Assembly: GCA_934463165.1 (NCBI GenBank) | Contig: CAKSJG010000009.1 | Span: 23,329-87,328 of the forward strand | Length of the DNA stretch: 64,000 bases | Origin: an uncultured Clostridia bacterium | GTDB taxonomy: Bacteria > Bacillota > Clostridia > UMGS1810 | Direction of reading: 5' to 3' | In this document: piece by piece, positions 1 to 8,659 of the stretch | Position numbering within the stretch: position 1 is the stretch's first letter | Layout of the letters: each line of letters opens with the position of its first letter | Program-made: the position numbers and the translations under genes | Notes under the pieces: generated by a model | What the model saw: the letters and a program-made list of their open reading frames with translations, nothing else | Databases searched by the model: none | What the model was told of the DNA's origin: nothing

Positions 1-219
1 ATGAAACGCAGCGAAAAATTTGATCTTTCCCTCACGGGCAAGGATGATTTCAGGCTGTATGTAATTGTCCCGATTACAGACGGCTTTGCTCCGATCGGCC
101 TTATTGACAAATTTATCTCTCCGAAAACGATAAAAAGCGTTATCGGAGAAAACGTTGAGCTTGAAGATGACGGCACGTATGCATATGTAAAAGACGGAAA
201 GCTTTATATCGAAGAATGA
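1..219 (+). CDS. C-terminal fragment, possible alpha-galactosidase-like (Sip1/raffinose synthase type) protein
   Basis: The window opens inside this reading frame, so the first Met is probably internal and only about 72 C-terminal residues are visible. The piece carries DGFAPIGLIDKF, followed by a short beta-rich tail ending KLYIEE. This resembles, from memory, the end of Sip1-related alpha-galactosidases, where a C-terminal beta-sandwich follows the barrel. The assignment is weak because no catalytic residue is present here. The gene ends 24 bases before a sigma-A promoter for rubredoxin, with no clear terminator between. Confidence 0.4.
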   Translation: MKRSEKFDLSLTGKDDFRLYVIVPITDGFAPIGLIDKFISPKTIKSVIGENVELEDDGTYAYVKDGKLYIEE

Positions 220-242
220 TAATTTAATATACGGCAAAACGG

Positions 243-271
243 TTGACAAGCGGAATGTTTTGGTATATACT
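243..271 (+). promoter_or_regulatory. Sigma-A-type promoter for rubredoxin
   Basis: A consensus -35 TTGACA (243-248) and a -10 TATACT (266-271) are separated by 17 bases. The rubredoxin start lies about 70 bases downstream. Confidence 0.7.
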
Positions 272-342
272 GTAAATTACAGACGGTTTTTTATAAAATC
301 GGACAAAAAACAATATCGTGACATTCAGAGGAGGCGTTGAAT

Positions 343-498
343 ATGAAAAAATATGTATGTCCATGCGGATACGTATATGATCCGGAAATAGGCGATCCCG
401 AAAACGGCATAGCTCCGGGAACGGCATGGGAAGATGTGCCCGAAGATTGGGTATGCCCGACATGCGGCTTGGGAAAAGATATGTTTGAGGAAGAATGA
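343..498 (+). CDS. Rubredoxin with a shortened first iron knuckle
   Basis: This 51-residue protein is a cytoplasmic one-iron electron carrier, probably donating electrons to the rubrerythrin encoded next. The second knuckle is canonical, WVCPTCG. The first reads YVCPCGYVYDP, so the two cysteines are separated by one residue instead of the usual two. The rest of the fold markers (YDPE.GDPENGIAPGTAWEDVPEDW) fit rubredoxin well. The start follows an AGAGGAGG ribosome site at a normal distance. The length is typical of the family (about 52). It was identified by direct translation. The CxC spacing may still bind iron or may be a lineage variant. Confidence 0.9.
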   Translation: MKKYVCPCGYVYDPEIGDPENGIAPGTAWEDVPEDWVCPTCGLGKDMFEEE

Positions 499-517
499 TG
501 CGTCCGTACGCATCGGC

Positions 518-551
518 AAAATAAGTTTGCATGCTTTGCAGACTTATTTTT
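518..551 (+). terminator. Intrinsic terminator after rubredoxin
   Basis: The arms AAAATAAGTTTGCA and TGCAGACTTATTTT pair over 14 bases with one T-G wobble around the loop TGCTT, and T residues follow. Transcription of rubrerythrin may partly read through, as its start is only 62 bases on. Confidence 0.7.
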
Positions 552-612
552 GTATAATCCGTAATTTATTAGGAAAAACTATATTAAAATTTGAAATTCA
601 GGAGGCTGTATT

Positions 613-1155
613 ATGAGTGAAACAAAATATTCGGGAACGAAAACCGAGCAGAACTTAAGAGCAGCATTTGCCGGAGAGACTCAGGCGAGAAGCAAATACA
701 CTTATTTTTCAAGCATTGCAAAAAAGGAAGGCTTTGAGCAGATTGCGGCAATATTTTTAAAAACCGCCGAAAATGAAAAGGAGCATGCCAAAATGTGGTT
801 TAAAGAGTTAAACGGCATAGGCGACACCTCCGCAAATTTAAAATCCGCTGCCGAGGGCGAAAACTATGAGTGGACGGATATGTATGAAGAATTTGCAAAA
901 ACAGCCGAGGAAGAGGGCTTTCATGAGCTTGCCGGAAAGTTCCGTCTTGTGGCAGCTGTTGAAAAGCACCATGAGGAACGCTACCGCGCACTTTTGAAAA
1001 ATGTTGAAACGGCTGAGGTATTTGAAAAGAGCGATGTTAAGATTTGGGAATGCCGCAACTGCGGTCACATAGCAATCGGCACAAAAGCCCCCGAGGTTTG
1101 TCCCACATGCGCACATCCGCAAAGTTATTTTGAAATTTGCGCCGAAAATTATTGA
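613..1155 (+). CDS. rbr: Rubrerythrin
   Basis: This 180-residue non-haem iron protein reduces hydrogen peroxide in anaerobes, using electrons from rubredoxin. The N-terminal four-helix ferritin-like domain shows the expected glutamate-rich metal positions (AGETQARSKY near residue 20, ENEKEH near 53, AVEKHHEERY near 115). The C-terminal rubredoxin-like domain has two CxxC knuckles (CRNCG and CPTCAHP). A GGAGG ribosome site precedes the ATG. The pairing with a rubredoxin gene immediately upstream supports an oxidative-stress module. Length and domain order are those of classical rubrerythrins. Confidence 0.97.
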   Translation: MSETKYSGTKTEQNLRAAFAGETQARSKYTYFSSIAKKEGFEQIAAIFLKTAENEKEHAKMWFKELNGIGDTSANLKSAAEGENYEWTDMYEEFAKTAEEEGFHELAGKFRLVAAVEKHHEERYRALLKNVETAEVFEKSDVKIWECRNCGHIAIGTKAPEVCPTCAHPQSYFEICAENY

Positions 1156-1172
1156 TAAAAACCAAAATTCAC

Positions 1173-1214
1173 GGCAGAGATCCGGTGCTGAAGCATCGCT
1201 TCTCTGCTTTTTTT
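1173..1214 (+). terminator. Intrinsic terminator after rubrerythrin
   Basis: GCAGAGA (from 1174) pairs with TCTCTGC, enclosing a second stem GGTGC/GCATC. A run of seven or more T residues follows. Confidence 0.85.
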
Positions 1215-1292
1215 ATTCATTAATATTAAACAAAAATCAACACCTTAATTTGTGGTAAATAACAAATCATAAAAAGCATGTCTATTTTCATA

Positions 1293-1320
1293 TTGAAATT
1301 TTTTGATGATATGATATAAT
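1293..1320 (+). promoter_or_regulatory. Promoter for the secreted deacetylase-like protein
   Basis: TTGAAA (1293-1298) and TATAAT (1315-1320) are separated by 16 bases, about 45 bases before the chosen ATG. Confidence 0.6.
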
Positions 1321-1365
1321 ATACATTGATGATAAATATTATAAAAAGAATAGGATGTGAATTTA

Positions 1366-4300
1366 ATGAAAAAGTCTGTTTTTTCATTGTGTATGGTGTT
1401 ATGCATGATTCTTTCAACGGTCTGCATACCTGCCGTACAGGCAACGAATCTCTATACCAAAGGCCCTGTAACATTTGATAATGTTGACAAGGTTTCGGCT
1501 GCAGAGACGGGTTTTTCATCGGGAACAGTCATAGCTGACCCGACATATACGATTCCCGGTTATGAATCGCGTGAGGGCAACAAGATATATGACCCGATTC
1601 CAAATTCGGCAAATGAGGTTGTTTTTAACGGAAATACGGGGATTATTGCGATAAGCACTCAGATATTTTTTGACTATTATAACGGCATGGATGATCCCAC
1701 TTCCGGATATATTGCAAACTACTATGACAATACCGATAATTACATAGGCAAAATGGAATACGGCGAATCGGGCAAAAAGTATTATAATGCCGAAGGCAGT
1801 GAGCTAAGCGAAGCTGATTTCAAAACGTATTTGTCTGCTTACGGTTCTTTCCTTTTCAGAAAGACATATATAAAGAACGGCAATGTGAAGTATTATAACA
1901 ACATTTCAAAAAACAGCAATGAGCTCACCGAGGATGCCGCAATTGCAAAAAAGGCGGAATCGGGTTATTATGTAAATGATGAATTTACGTCCGAAGCAGG
2001 AAAGCTCTACGGCTCAGATCAGTCAGGCTCGGCGGTTTTCAATCTCAGAAATTCGTCAACCGGCATTAATATGTTCAGCATAACGCGTAACGGAAATATA
2101 ACCTCTGCACACGGCGGCTGGGGAAGCACGGTATTTAAGAAAAACAAATGGTATGACGTTAAGTTTGTTGTAGATACCGAAAGCTCTTCCATGACGGGAA
2201 AATACAAGCTCGCCGAAGAAGAAACGTATAAGGATATTATATGGCAGTGCGCTTTGGAAAAAGCGGACGGCACTTTATATAACGGATTTACGACAAAATA
2301 TATGTATGACGGAAATGCTGTCGGAAATAACAAAAACGGCACACTCCCGGCAAATACTTCAAAATTAAGATTACAGGGAATAAACGACGTTTTCAGAGAC
2401 TATGTGGATAATTTTGAAATAAACACATATAAGACGGTTTATGAGTCGGTAAATGACTGCACAACAGGTGCAGAGGTAAAAGCAAAGCTTGATTTATTTG
2501 CAAGTCTCGGTCTGTTTACCGGCAGCTCCGAATCCTTAAGCTATACCGACGGTCTTTATGACGCTCTTGTCGGCAGAAACTTTACTTCAACAAGCGAGCT
2601 TCAGGCGTTTTATAACGAAACCGTAAAGGAATATACGGGCATTAAATTCTTCGGCTTTGAAGACGAAAAGACGTTTACAAACAATGATGCTTCTTATTAT
2701 AAAAAGGAGACGGACGGCACATACAGCTGGGGAGATAGCACGGATGGCGGCTATACCAAAATGACCGGTACGGGCGGCGTTATAGTTGAAGATCCGACAG
2801 ATTCTTCAAATCATGTGCTCTCACTCGGGCGCTCAACCAAGGAGCTCAGAAGTGATAACGGCGCTAAAGCGGATATTGCGCAGAATTTCGACACAAACAT
2901 TCTGGAATTTGATGTTTTGGTTCCCGAATATAACCAAACCGGCACTAACGGAAATATCAGATTCAACACAAACTATGCGAGCAGCAATCCGTATGCGCGT
3001 ACGTGGACGGATATTCTGAGATTTTCAAAGGGCAAGGCATATATCGGAACGAGCAGAGAGAGTGCAGAGGTAAGCATTCCCCAAAACACATGGCACAGAA
3101 TAAAGATGGAAATAGACAGCGCCGATGATATCATAAAGTATTATTTTGACGGCGAGCTGAAAGTAAGCGTTAAGTGCAGCGAAAGCGCTGTTGAGGATGT
3201 CAGAAATATTCCGAACGAAAAATCCACAATGCTTAATGTTATGCAGTATTACGGGGTTGCAAACGATTATTATATTTATCTTGATAATGTTAAATTTGTC
3301 CGTTACGATAACCTTTGCGACAAGATAAACAACTGTGCGTCGTCATCGGATGTATATAACGTTCTTTCAAAATATTCCGCTCTCGGATTTTTCGATTTCG
3401 GCGATATAATAGATTCTGTTATAGAAAAAGACGCGGTTTATTCCGAGCTTTTGCATAAGGGCTTTACCTCGAACATTGCCGTTCAGGATGCATTTGACGA
3501 AGCCGCGTGGAATCAGTCCGTTAAAGAATCGGGCGGAGGCGGAATAATTATTGCTTCAAGAAACGAAGAAAGCGACGGAGAGCACAATTATATCAAGGAT
3601 GTATCTCTTGTTATAAATGAAAGCGGCATAACGGACACAAGCGCCGATTTTATTGCCGCAAGCTATGAAAACGGTGCGCTTTATGATATACAGACTTTAA
3701 ACTACACGGGTTCCCTTGAAAGAAGACAAAGGATTGAGTGGCAGGGTATGAATCTTGACATTACCAAGGCAGACAGTTACAAGATATTTATGTTTGCATC
3801 CGGCACCGTCAAGCCGCTTGCAAAGAGCGTAAGCAAAGATGTGGAGCTTTCCGTTCTTACGAACTTCTATCCCGGCTGGACCAAAAAAGCGGTGACGTTC
3901 ACGCTTGACGATGCAAACGCATCTGCAGATAAGAAATTTATAGACGTCATAAAGCCTGCCGGAATGAAGGGTACATTTAATCTTGTTACAAATAATCTGA
4001 ACAAAGACGCTGATACGGTACGTGCGCTTTATGACGGATTTGAGGTTGCAAACCACACAAAATACCATCCGTATCCGTACTATATGTTTGAAAATGAAAC
4101 AGCGAACTACACTCCCGTGCTTGCAGACGATGCGTTTGATGAAAACGGAAACAAGCTTAATCTTTATAAAAGGAAAAGAGGCAGCTATATTGCATATGAC
4201 GATGAATATATCAAATGCATAAATGCGGGTCATGTTGAAATAGAGAGAATCTTCGGAGAGGGAAGCGACACAGGCCTTATATGGCCGGGTCCTGCATACG

Positions 4301-4758
4301 GCAACAGAACGGCTATATATGATTATGCAAAAGCAAATTATGACATGCTCAGAATTGCCGTAACGCTTAATGACCCCGAATTTAATCTTCCCGCGGATTG
4401 GCTTAAGTGGTCATTCAATGCGGATCACACCTGTTCATACAGCAGGGCGCAGGCGTTTGACAGTCTCAGCCTGAATGATACCGATACATTAAGATGGCTT
4501 TGCTACGGTGTTCATCCGTCGGATTATTTTTCAAGTGAAGATGGTGCTGCAAACCTTACAAAGGCTGTGGATCTTCTTAAAAACAGATCGGATACTTATT
4601 GGTATGCCGGAAACAGAGAAATTCACGATTATACCGAAGCTCTTAAAAAGCTTGACATAACAAAGACAAGCGTAACAAACAATTCGGAGCTTACTCTTTA
4701 CATTAAGGTAAACGGTGTTAAGATGACAATAGCTCCGGGAGAAAAAATCGGAAAATAA
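1366..4758 (+). CDS. Large secreted protein with C-terminal polysaccharide deacetylase-like domain
   Basis: The 1130-residue product begins with a signal peptide (MKKSVFSLCMVLCMILS...). I chose the ATG at 1366 over a GTG nine bases upstream because it gives a clean signal peptide. Two lectin-like beta-sandwich regions are suggested near residues 190-365 and 480-650 (patterns such as WYDVKFVVDT and NTWHRIKMEID followed by a DG.L strand). Each is followed by a helical segment (NDCTTGAEVKAKL..., NNCASSSDVYNVL...). Residues about 840-1080 resemble a NodB/CE4 deacetylase: TFTLDDAN gives the first metal motif (D848, D849) and NHTKYH gives the H-x3-H pair (H897, H901). I could not place the later CE4 motifs with confidence. 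It stands alone between its own promoter and terminator. Confidence 0.75.
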   Translation: MKKSVFSLCMVLCMILSTVCIPAVQATNLYTKGPVTFDNVDKVSAAETGFSSGTVIADPTYTIPGYESREGNKIYDPIPNSANEVVFNGNTGIIAISTQIFFDYYNGMDDPTSGYIANYYDNTDNYIGKMEYGESGKKYYNAEGSELSEADFKTYLSAYGSFLFRKTYIKNGNVKYYNNISKNSNELTEDAAIAKKAESGYYVNDEFTSEAGKLYGSDQSGSAVFNLRNSSTGINMFSITRNGNITSAHGGWGSTVFKKNKWYDVKFVVDTESSSMTGKYKLAEEETYKDIIWQCALEKADGTLYNGFTTKYMYDGNAVGNNKNGTLPANTSKLRLQGINDVFRDYVDNFEINTYKTVYESVNDCTTGAEVKAKLDLFASLGLFTGSSESLSYTDGLYDALVGRNFTSTSELQAFYNETVKEYTGIKFFGFEDEKTFTNNDASYYKKETDGTYSWGDSTDGGYTKMTGTGGVIVEDPTDSSNHVLSLGRSTKELRSDNGAKADIAQNFDTNILEFDVLVPEYNQTGTNGNIRFNTNYASSNPYARTWTDILRFSKGKAYIGTSRESAEVSIPQNTWHRIKMEIDSADDIIKYYFDGELKVSVKCSESAVEDVRNIPNEKSTMLNVMQYYGVANDYYIYLDNVKFVRYDNLCDKINNCASSSDVYNVLSKYSALGFFDFGDIIDSVIEKDAVYSELLHKGFTSNIAVQDAFDEAAWNQSVKESGGGGIIIASRNEESDGEHNYIKDVSLVINESGITDTSADFIAASYENGALYDIQTLNYTGSLERRQRIEWQGMNLDITKADSYKIFMFASGTVKPLAKSVSKDVELSVLTNFYPGWTKKAVTFTLDDANASADKKFIDVIKPAGMKGTFNLVTNNLNKDADTVRALYDGFEVANHTKYHPYPYYMFENETANYTPVLADDAFDENGNKLNLYKRKRGSYIAYDDEYIKCINAGHVEIERIFGEGSDTGLIWPGPAYGNRTAIYDYAKANYDMLRIAVTLNDPEFNLPADWLKWSFNADHTCSYSRAQAFDSLSLNDTDTLRWLCYGVHPSDYFSSEDGAANLTKAVDLLKNRSDTYWYAGNREIHDYTEALKKLDITKTSVTNNSELTLYIKVNGVKMTIAPGEKIGK

Positions 4759-4763
4759 ATACG

Positions 4764-4810
4764 AATACACCAAAACCGTCGGGCATGCAGCCCGGCGGTT
4801 TTGGTGTATT
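4764..4810 (+). terminator. Strong intrinsic terminator
   Basis: AATACACCAAAACCG and CGGTTTTGGTGTATT form a long GC-capped hairpin with inner arms GGGC/GCCC and loop ATGCA. The A-rich start of the stem makes it potentially bidirectional. Confidence 0.85.
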
Positions 4811-4842
4811 CCATAATAAGCAAAAAAATATAACTTCGGGTA

Positions 4843-4871
4843 TTGATAAACTTACGCAAATATGATATAAT
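4843..4871 (+). promoter_or_regulatory. Promoter for ychF
   Basis: TTGATA (4843-4848) and TATAAT (4866-4871) have a 17-base spacer and lie about 100 bases before the ychF start. Confidence 0.6.
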
Positions 4872-4969
4872 AATTTGAAAACAGTATAACAGAAATGGTG
4901 TAAAAATGGTGTAAATCATTTTTCACAAACGCCGAAACACCGGTAAAATCAAGGAGATGTGAGATAAAC

Positions 4970-6067
4970 ATGAAATTAGGTATAGTAGGGCTTCCGAATG
5001 TCGGAAAGAGCACGCTTTTCAATGCGATAACACAGGCAGGCGCAGAGGCGGCAAACTATCCGTTTTGCACAATAGAGCCCAATGTCGGAATAGTTACCGT
5101 TCCGGATGAAAGAATAGATAAGCTTGCCGAAATGTATGAGCCCGATAAGATAACATATGCGACGGTTGAATTTGTTGATATTGCGGGTCTTGTTAAGGGG
5201 GCAAGCAAGGGTGAAGGTCTCGGAAACAAGTTTCTTTCGCATATACGCGAGGTGGACGCTATCGTTCATGTGGTAAGATGCTTTGAAAATGAAAACATCG
5301 TTCATGTTGACGGAAGCATAGGACCGAAGCGTGATGTTGAAACAATTAATCTTGAGCTTGCTTTTTCGGATATGGAAATCGTTGAAAAAAGAATTGACCG
5401 CACGAAAAAGGCGATGAAGGGCGGCGATAAAAAATACCGGGCGGAGCTTGATATGCTTGATAGAATACACAAAACCCTTGAAGACGGCAAGCAGGTAAGG
5501 ACAATGACATTTTCAAAAGAAGAACAGGAATTTTTAAAGGAAATTTCTCTTCTTACCATAAAACCCGTTATTTATGCGGCTAATGTTTCGGAAGATGATT
5601 TTGCAAACGGAATAGACGATAATCCGTTTATAAAGGAGCTTAAAGAAATTGCCGATGAAGAGGGAAGCGAGGTTCTCCCGATATGCGCAAAAATAGAGGA
5701 GGATATAGCCGAGTTTGATGCCGATGAAAGAAAAGCGTTTATGGACGAGCTCGGAATCGAGGATTCCGGTCTTAACCGTCTTATCAAAAAGAGCTACAGC
5801 ATTTTGGGGCTCATAAGCTATCTTACCGCGGGAAAACCTGAAGTAAGAGCATGGACGATAAAGAAAGGCACCAAAGCTCCGCAGGCTGCCGGAAAAATCC
5901 ATACTGATTTTGAACGCGGATTTATAAGGGCAGAGGTTGTGTCATTTGATGATCTTATGGCATGCGGAACATATGCCGCAGCGCGTGAAAAAGGTCTTGT
6001 TCGTCTTGAGGGTAAGGAATATGTTATGAATGACGGAGACATAGTACTTTTCAGGTTTAATGTGTAA
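4970..6067 (+). CDS. ychF: Redox-responsive ATPase/GTPase YchF (Obg family)
   Basis: This 365-residue cytoplasmic P-loop NTPase is associated with ribosomes and stress responses. The G1 motif is GLPNVGKST at residues 5-13 and G3 is DIAG. The C-terminal TGS-like domain contains the family signature FIRAEVVSFDDL and ends with DIVLFRFNV. An AAGGAG ribosome site precedes the start. Length and domain order match the universal family closely. It is monocistronic, with its own promoter and terminator. Confidence 0.97.
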   Translation: MKLGIVGLPNVGKSTLFNAITQAGAEAANYPFCTIEPNVGIVTVPDERIDKLAEMYEPDKITYATVEFVDIAGLVKGASKGEGLGNKFLSHIREVDAIVHVVRCFENENIVHVDGSIGPKRDVETINLELAFSDMEIVEKRIDRTKKAMKGGDKKYRAELDMLDRIHKTLEDGKQVRTMTFSKEEQEFLKEISLLTIKPVIYAANVSEDDFANGIDDNPFIKELKEIADEEGSEVLPICAKIEEDIAEFDADERKAFMDELGIEDSGLNRLIKKSYSILGLISYLTAGKPEVRAWTIKKGTKAPQAAGKIHTDFERGFIRAEVVSFDDLMACGTYAAAREKGLVRLEGKEYVMNDGDIVLFRFNV

Positions 6068-6080
6068 TAATAATTAAAAT

Positions 6081-6126
6081 AAAAAACGCTTTACATTGTT
6101 CGACAAACAGTGCAAAGCGTTTTTTG
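6081..6126 (+). terminator. Intrinsic terminator after ychF
   Basis: AAAAAACGCTTT pairs with AAAGCGTTTTTT, with inner CA/TG and TGTT/AACA pairs around CGAC. Confidence 0.8.
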
Positions 6127-6277
6127 AACGTTTTGACAGTTTGGAAAACTTATTTATCAATATAATGTACAAATTGCTAAAAATTGAATTTTTTTCATTT
6201 TGATATAAAAATTGAAGAAAAACAAAGATATATGAAGAATTCTGGACTTATTTTGAAATAATCGGATTTTTTCAATG

Positions 6278-6306
6278 TTGATTTTTTGCACTTACAGTGC
6301 TATTAT
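6278..6306 (+). promoter_or_regulatory. groESL promoter
   Basis: TTGATT (6278-6283) and TATTAT (6301-6306) are separated by 17 bases. The predicted start of transcription is close to 6313, so the CIRCE operator overlaps the initiation region. Confidence 0.65.
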
Positions 6307-6317
6307 ATAAGCATGGA

Positions 6318-6344
6318 TTAGCACTCAGGATGTTTGAGTGCTAA
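6318..6344 (+). promoter_or_regulatory. CIRCE operator (HrcA binding site)
   Basis: The site is a perfect TTAGCACTC, nine bases, then GAGTGCTAA. This is the consensus inverted repeat bound by the heat-shock repressor HrcA. Its place just downstream of the -10 box indicates HrcA repression of groESL in unstressed cells. Confidence 0.97.
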
Positions 6345-6398
6345 ATACAAAGTTAATTTTATATTCCCTCATGGGAAATATTTCAGGAGGTAATAAGC

Positions 6399-6683
6399 AT
6401 GACAATCAAACCATTGGCAGACAGAGTCGTTATTAAAATGACCGAAAGCGAAGAGACAACAAAAAGCGGAATAGTTCTTCCGGGAAGCGCTCAGGAGAAG
6501 CCGCAGGTAGCTGTAGTTACCGCAGTGGGACCGGGCGGAGTAGTTGACGGCAAAGAAATCAAAATGGAAGTTAAAGTAGGCGATAAGGTTCTCATCAGTC
6601 AGTATGCAGGCACAAAAGTAAAGCTTGACGGTGTTGAAAACATCATCGTAAGACAGAGCGACATTCTCGCTGTTGTGGAATAA
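6399..6683 (+). CDS. groES: Co-chaperonin GroES
   Basis: The 94-residue heptameric lid of the GroEL folding chamber. It begins MTIKPLADRVVIK and contains the mobile loop ESEETTKSGIVLPGSAQEKPQ and the roof region of the family. An AGGAGGT ribosome site precedes it. It is followed 36 bases later by groEL in the usual order and sits under CIRCE control. Confidence 0.99.
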   Translation: MTIKPLADRVVIKMTESEETTKSGIVLPGSAQEKPQVAVVTAVGPGGVVDGKEIKMEVKVGDKVLISQYAGTKVKLDGVENIIVRQSDILAVVE

Positions 6684-6719
6684 TATCGAAACAATATATT
6701 AATCGGAGGTAATGTTATT

Positions 6720-8360
6720 ATGGCTAAACAGGTTAAATTCGGCGAAGAAGCAAGAAGAGCTCTCCAGGCGGGAGTAGATCAGCTTGCCGACGCTGTTAAA
6801 ATTACATTGGGACCTAAGGGCAGAAACGTTGTCCTTGACAAAAAATTCGGTTCACCGCTTATCACAAACGACGGTGTGACGATTGCTAAAGAAATTGAGC
6901 TTGAAGATCCGTTTGAAAATATGGGCGCACAGCTTGTTAAAGAAGTTGCAACAAAAACAAACGACGTTGCCGGTGACGGTACAACAACCGCAACACTTCT
7001 TGCACAGGCTATCATAAGAGAGGGTCTGAAAAACGTTGCAGCGGGCGCTAACCCGATGATCGTTAAAAAAGGTATAAAGAAGGCTGTAGATACGGCTGTT
7101 GAATATATATCCAAAAAGAGCAAAAAGGTTGAAGGAAAAGAGGATATCGCAAGAGTTGCATCCGTTTCGGCAGCTAACGATTACATCGGTTCTCTTATAG
7201 CAGACGCTATGGAAAAGGTTACGAGCGACGGTGTTATCACTGTTGAAGAATCAAAAACGGCAGAAACATTCTGTGATGTTGTTGAAGGTATGCAGTTTGA
7301 CAGAGGATATATTTCACCTTACATGGTAACGGATACCGAAAAGATGGAAGCTGTTATTGACGATGCTCTTATTCTTATTACAGATAAGAAGATTTCTAAC
7401 ATTCAGGATATTCTTCCGCTTCTTGAACAGGTTGTTCAGCAGGGTAAAAAGCTTGTTATTATCGCAGAAGATATTGAGGGTGAAGCTCTTACAACTCTTA
7501 TCGTAAACAAGCTCAGAGGAACATTTACATGCGTTGCCGTTAAAGCTCCGGGCTTTGGCGACAGAAGAAAAGAAATGCTTAAGGATATCGCAATCCTTAC
7601 CGGCGGTCAGGTTATTTCCGAAGAACTCGGCTTAGAGCTTAAGGATACAACATTTGATATGCTCGGAAAAGCTAAACAGGTTAAGGTTCAGAAAGAAAAC
7701 ACAATCATCGTTGACGGTCTCGGTGATGCAGCTGCTATCAAAGACAGAGTAAACCTCATCAGAAATCAGATAGAAGAAACAACAAGCGAATTTGATAGAG
7801 AAAAACTCCAGGAAAGACTTGCAAAGCTTGCAGGCGGAGTTGCCGTTATCAAAGTAGGTGCTGCAACCGAAACTGAAATGAAAGAGATGAAGCTCAGAAT
7901 CGAAGATGCTCTCGCAGCAACAAAGGCAGCTGTAGAAGAGGGTATCGTAGCCGGCGGCGGAACGCTTTATGTCAATGCTATTGCCGATGTTGAAAAGGCA
8001 GTTGACGAGGTTGAAGAAGCTGACGCAAAGACCGGTGTTAAGATTATTGCAAAAGCTCTTGAAGAGCCTGTAAGACAGATCGCAAAGAATGCAGGTCTTG
8101 AGGGCAGTGTAATTATAGATAAAATCAAAAACAGCAAAGACGGCGTAGGCTTTAACGCTCTTATCGAAGAATATGAAGATATGGTAGCTTCCGGTATTGT
8201 TGATCCTGCAAAGGTTACAAGAAGCGCTCTTCAGAATGCTGCAAGTGTTGCAAGCATGGTTCTTACAACAGAGAGCATAGTTGCCGATAAGGAAGATCCG
8301 AATGCGGCAGCAGCTGCTCCTGCAGGCGGTATGCCCGGCGGCGGAATGGGAATGTATTAA
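6720..8360 (+). CDS. groEL: Chaperonin GroEL
   Basis: The 546-residue ATP-dependent folding chaperonin. The N-terminal equatorial ATP site includes LGPKGRNVVLD and DGTTTAT. The apical domain and the family signature AAVEEGIVAGGGT are present. The tail ends in the typical Gly-Met repeat (GGMPGGGMGMY). A CGGAGG ribosome site precedes it. It is full length with no unusual features and is co-transcribed with groES. Confidence 0.99.
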   Translation: MAKQVKFGEEARRALQAGVDQLADAVKITLGPKGRNVVLDKKFGSPLITNDGVTIAKEIELEDPFENMGAQLVKEVATKTNDVAGDGTTTATLLAQAIIREGLKNVAAGANPMIVKKGIKKAVDTAVEYISKKSKKVEGKEDIARVASVSAANDYIGSLIADAMEKVTSDGVITVEESKTAETFCDVVEGMQFDRGYISPYMVTDTEKMEAVIDDALILITDKKISNIQDILPLLEQVVQQGKKLVIIAEDIEGEALTTLIVNKLRGTFTCVAVKAPGFGDRRKEMLKDIAILTGGQVISEELGLELKDTTFDMLGKAKQVKVQKENTIIVDGLGDAAAIKDRVNLIRNQIEETTSEFDREKLQERLAKLAGGVAVIKVGAATETEMKEMKLRIEDALAATKAAVEEGIVAGGGTLYVNAIADVEKAVDEVEEADAKTGVKIIAKALEEPVRQIAKNAGLEGSVIIDKIKNSKDGVGFNALIEEYEDMVASGIVDPAKVTRSALQNAASVASMVLTTESIVADKEDPNAAAAAPAGGMPGGGMGMY

Positions 8361-8384
8361 TTCTCGGTTTTGTGCATAATAATT

Positions 8385-8421
8385 ATCCCGGCAGATCTTT
8401 TGATTTGTCGGGATGTTTTTT
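8385..8421 (+). terminator. Intrinsic terminator after groEL
   Basis: ATCCCGGCA pairs with TGTCGGGAT with one internal wobble, followed by six T residues. Confidence 0.8.
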
Positions 8422-8492
8422 GACTTATTTTTCCAAACACAGAGAATTTCATATCATAAAATTGGATTTTAAAAATATTTTATATAAAACAC

Positions 8493-8521
8493 TTGACATA
8501 TAACAAAAATCATGATAAAAT
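8493..8521 (+). promoter_or_regulatory. tRNA-Asp promoter
   Basis: TTGACA (8493-8498) and TAAAAT (8516-8521) are 17 bases apart, 25 bases before the tRNA. Confidence 0.65.
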
Positions 8522-8546
8522 ATAATGGTTGTTGAAGTTAATATTC

Positions 8547-8620
8547 GGCCGAGTAGTTCAGTTGGTTAGAATGCCAGCCTGTCACGCTGGAGGTCGAGGG
8601 TTCGAACCCCTTCTCGGTCG
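8547..8620 (+). tRNA. tRNA-Asp (GTC anticodon)
   Basis: The cloverleaf can be drawn directly. The acceptor GGCCGAG pairs with CTCGGTC and the discriminator is G at 8620. The D-arm contains AGTTGGTTAGAA. The anticodon stem CCAGC/GCTGG carries GTC at about 8581-8583, and the T-arm is GAGGGTTCGAACCCC. The 3' CCA is not encoded. The anticodon and discriminator G73 agree with aspartate identity. Confidence 0.97.
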
Positions 8621-8623
8621 CTG

Positions 8624-8658
8624 AAAATCGACAAGTATGTTAATGCTTGTCGATTTTT
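8624..8658 (+). terminator. Terminator between tRNA-Asp and the convergent YitT-like gene
   Basis: AAAATCGACAAG pairs perfectly with CTTGTCGATTTT around a ten-base loop. The A-rich and T-rich ends let it serve both strands; it lies two bases from the stop codon of the opposite gene. Confidence 0.85.
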
Positions 8659-8659
8659 C

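Noticed and set aside
224..532. 102-codon minus-strand frame opposite rubredoxin
   Set aside because: It is antisense to a clear rubredoxin gene and has no recognisable protein features.
3697..4233. 178-codon minus-strand frame inside the secreted deacetylase-like gene
   Set aside because: Cys- and Ile-rich translation antisense to a well-supported gene; a shadow frame.
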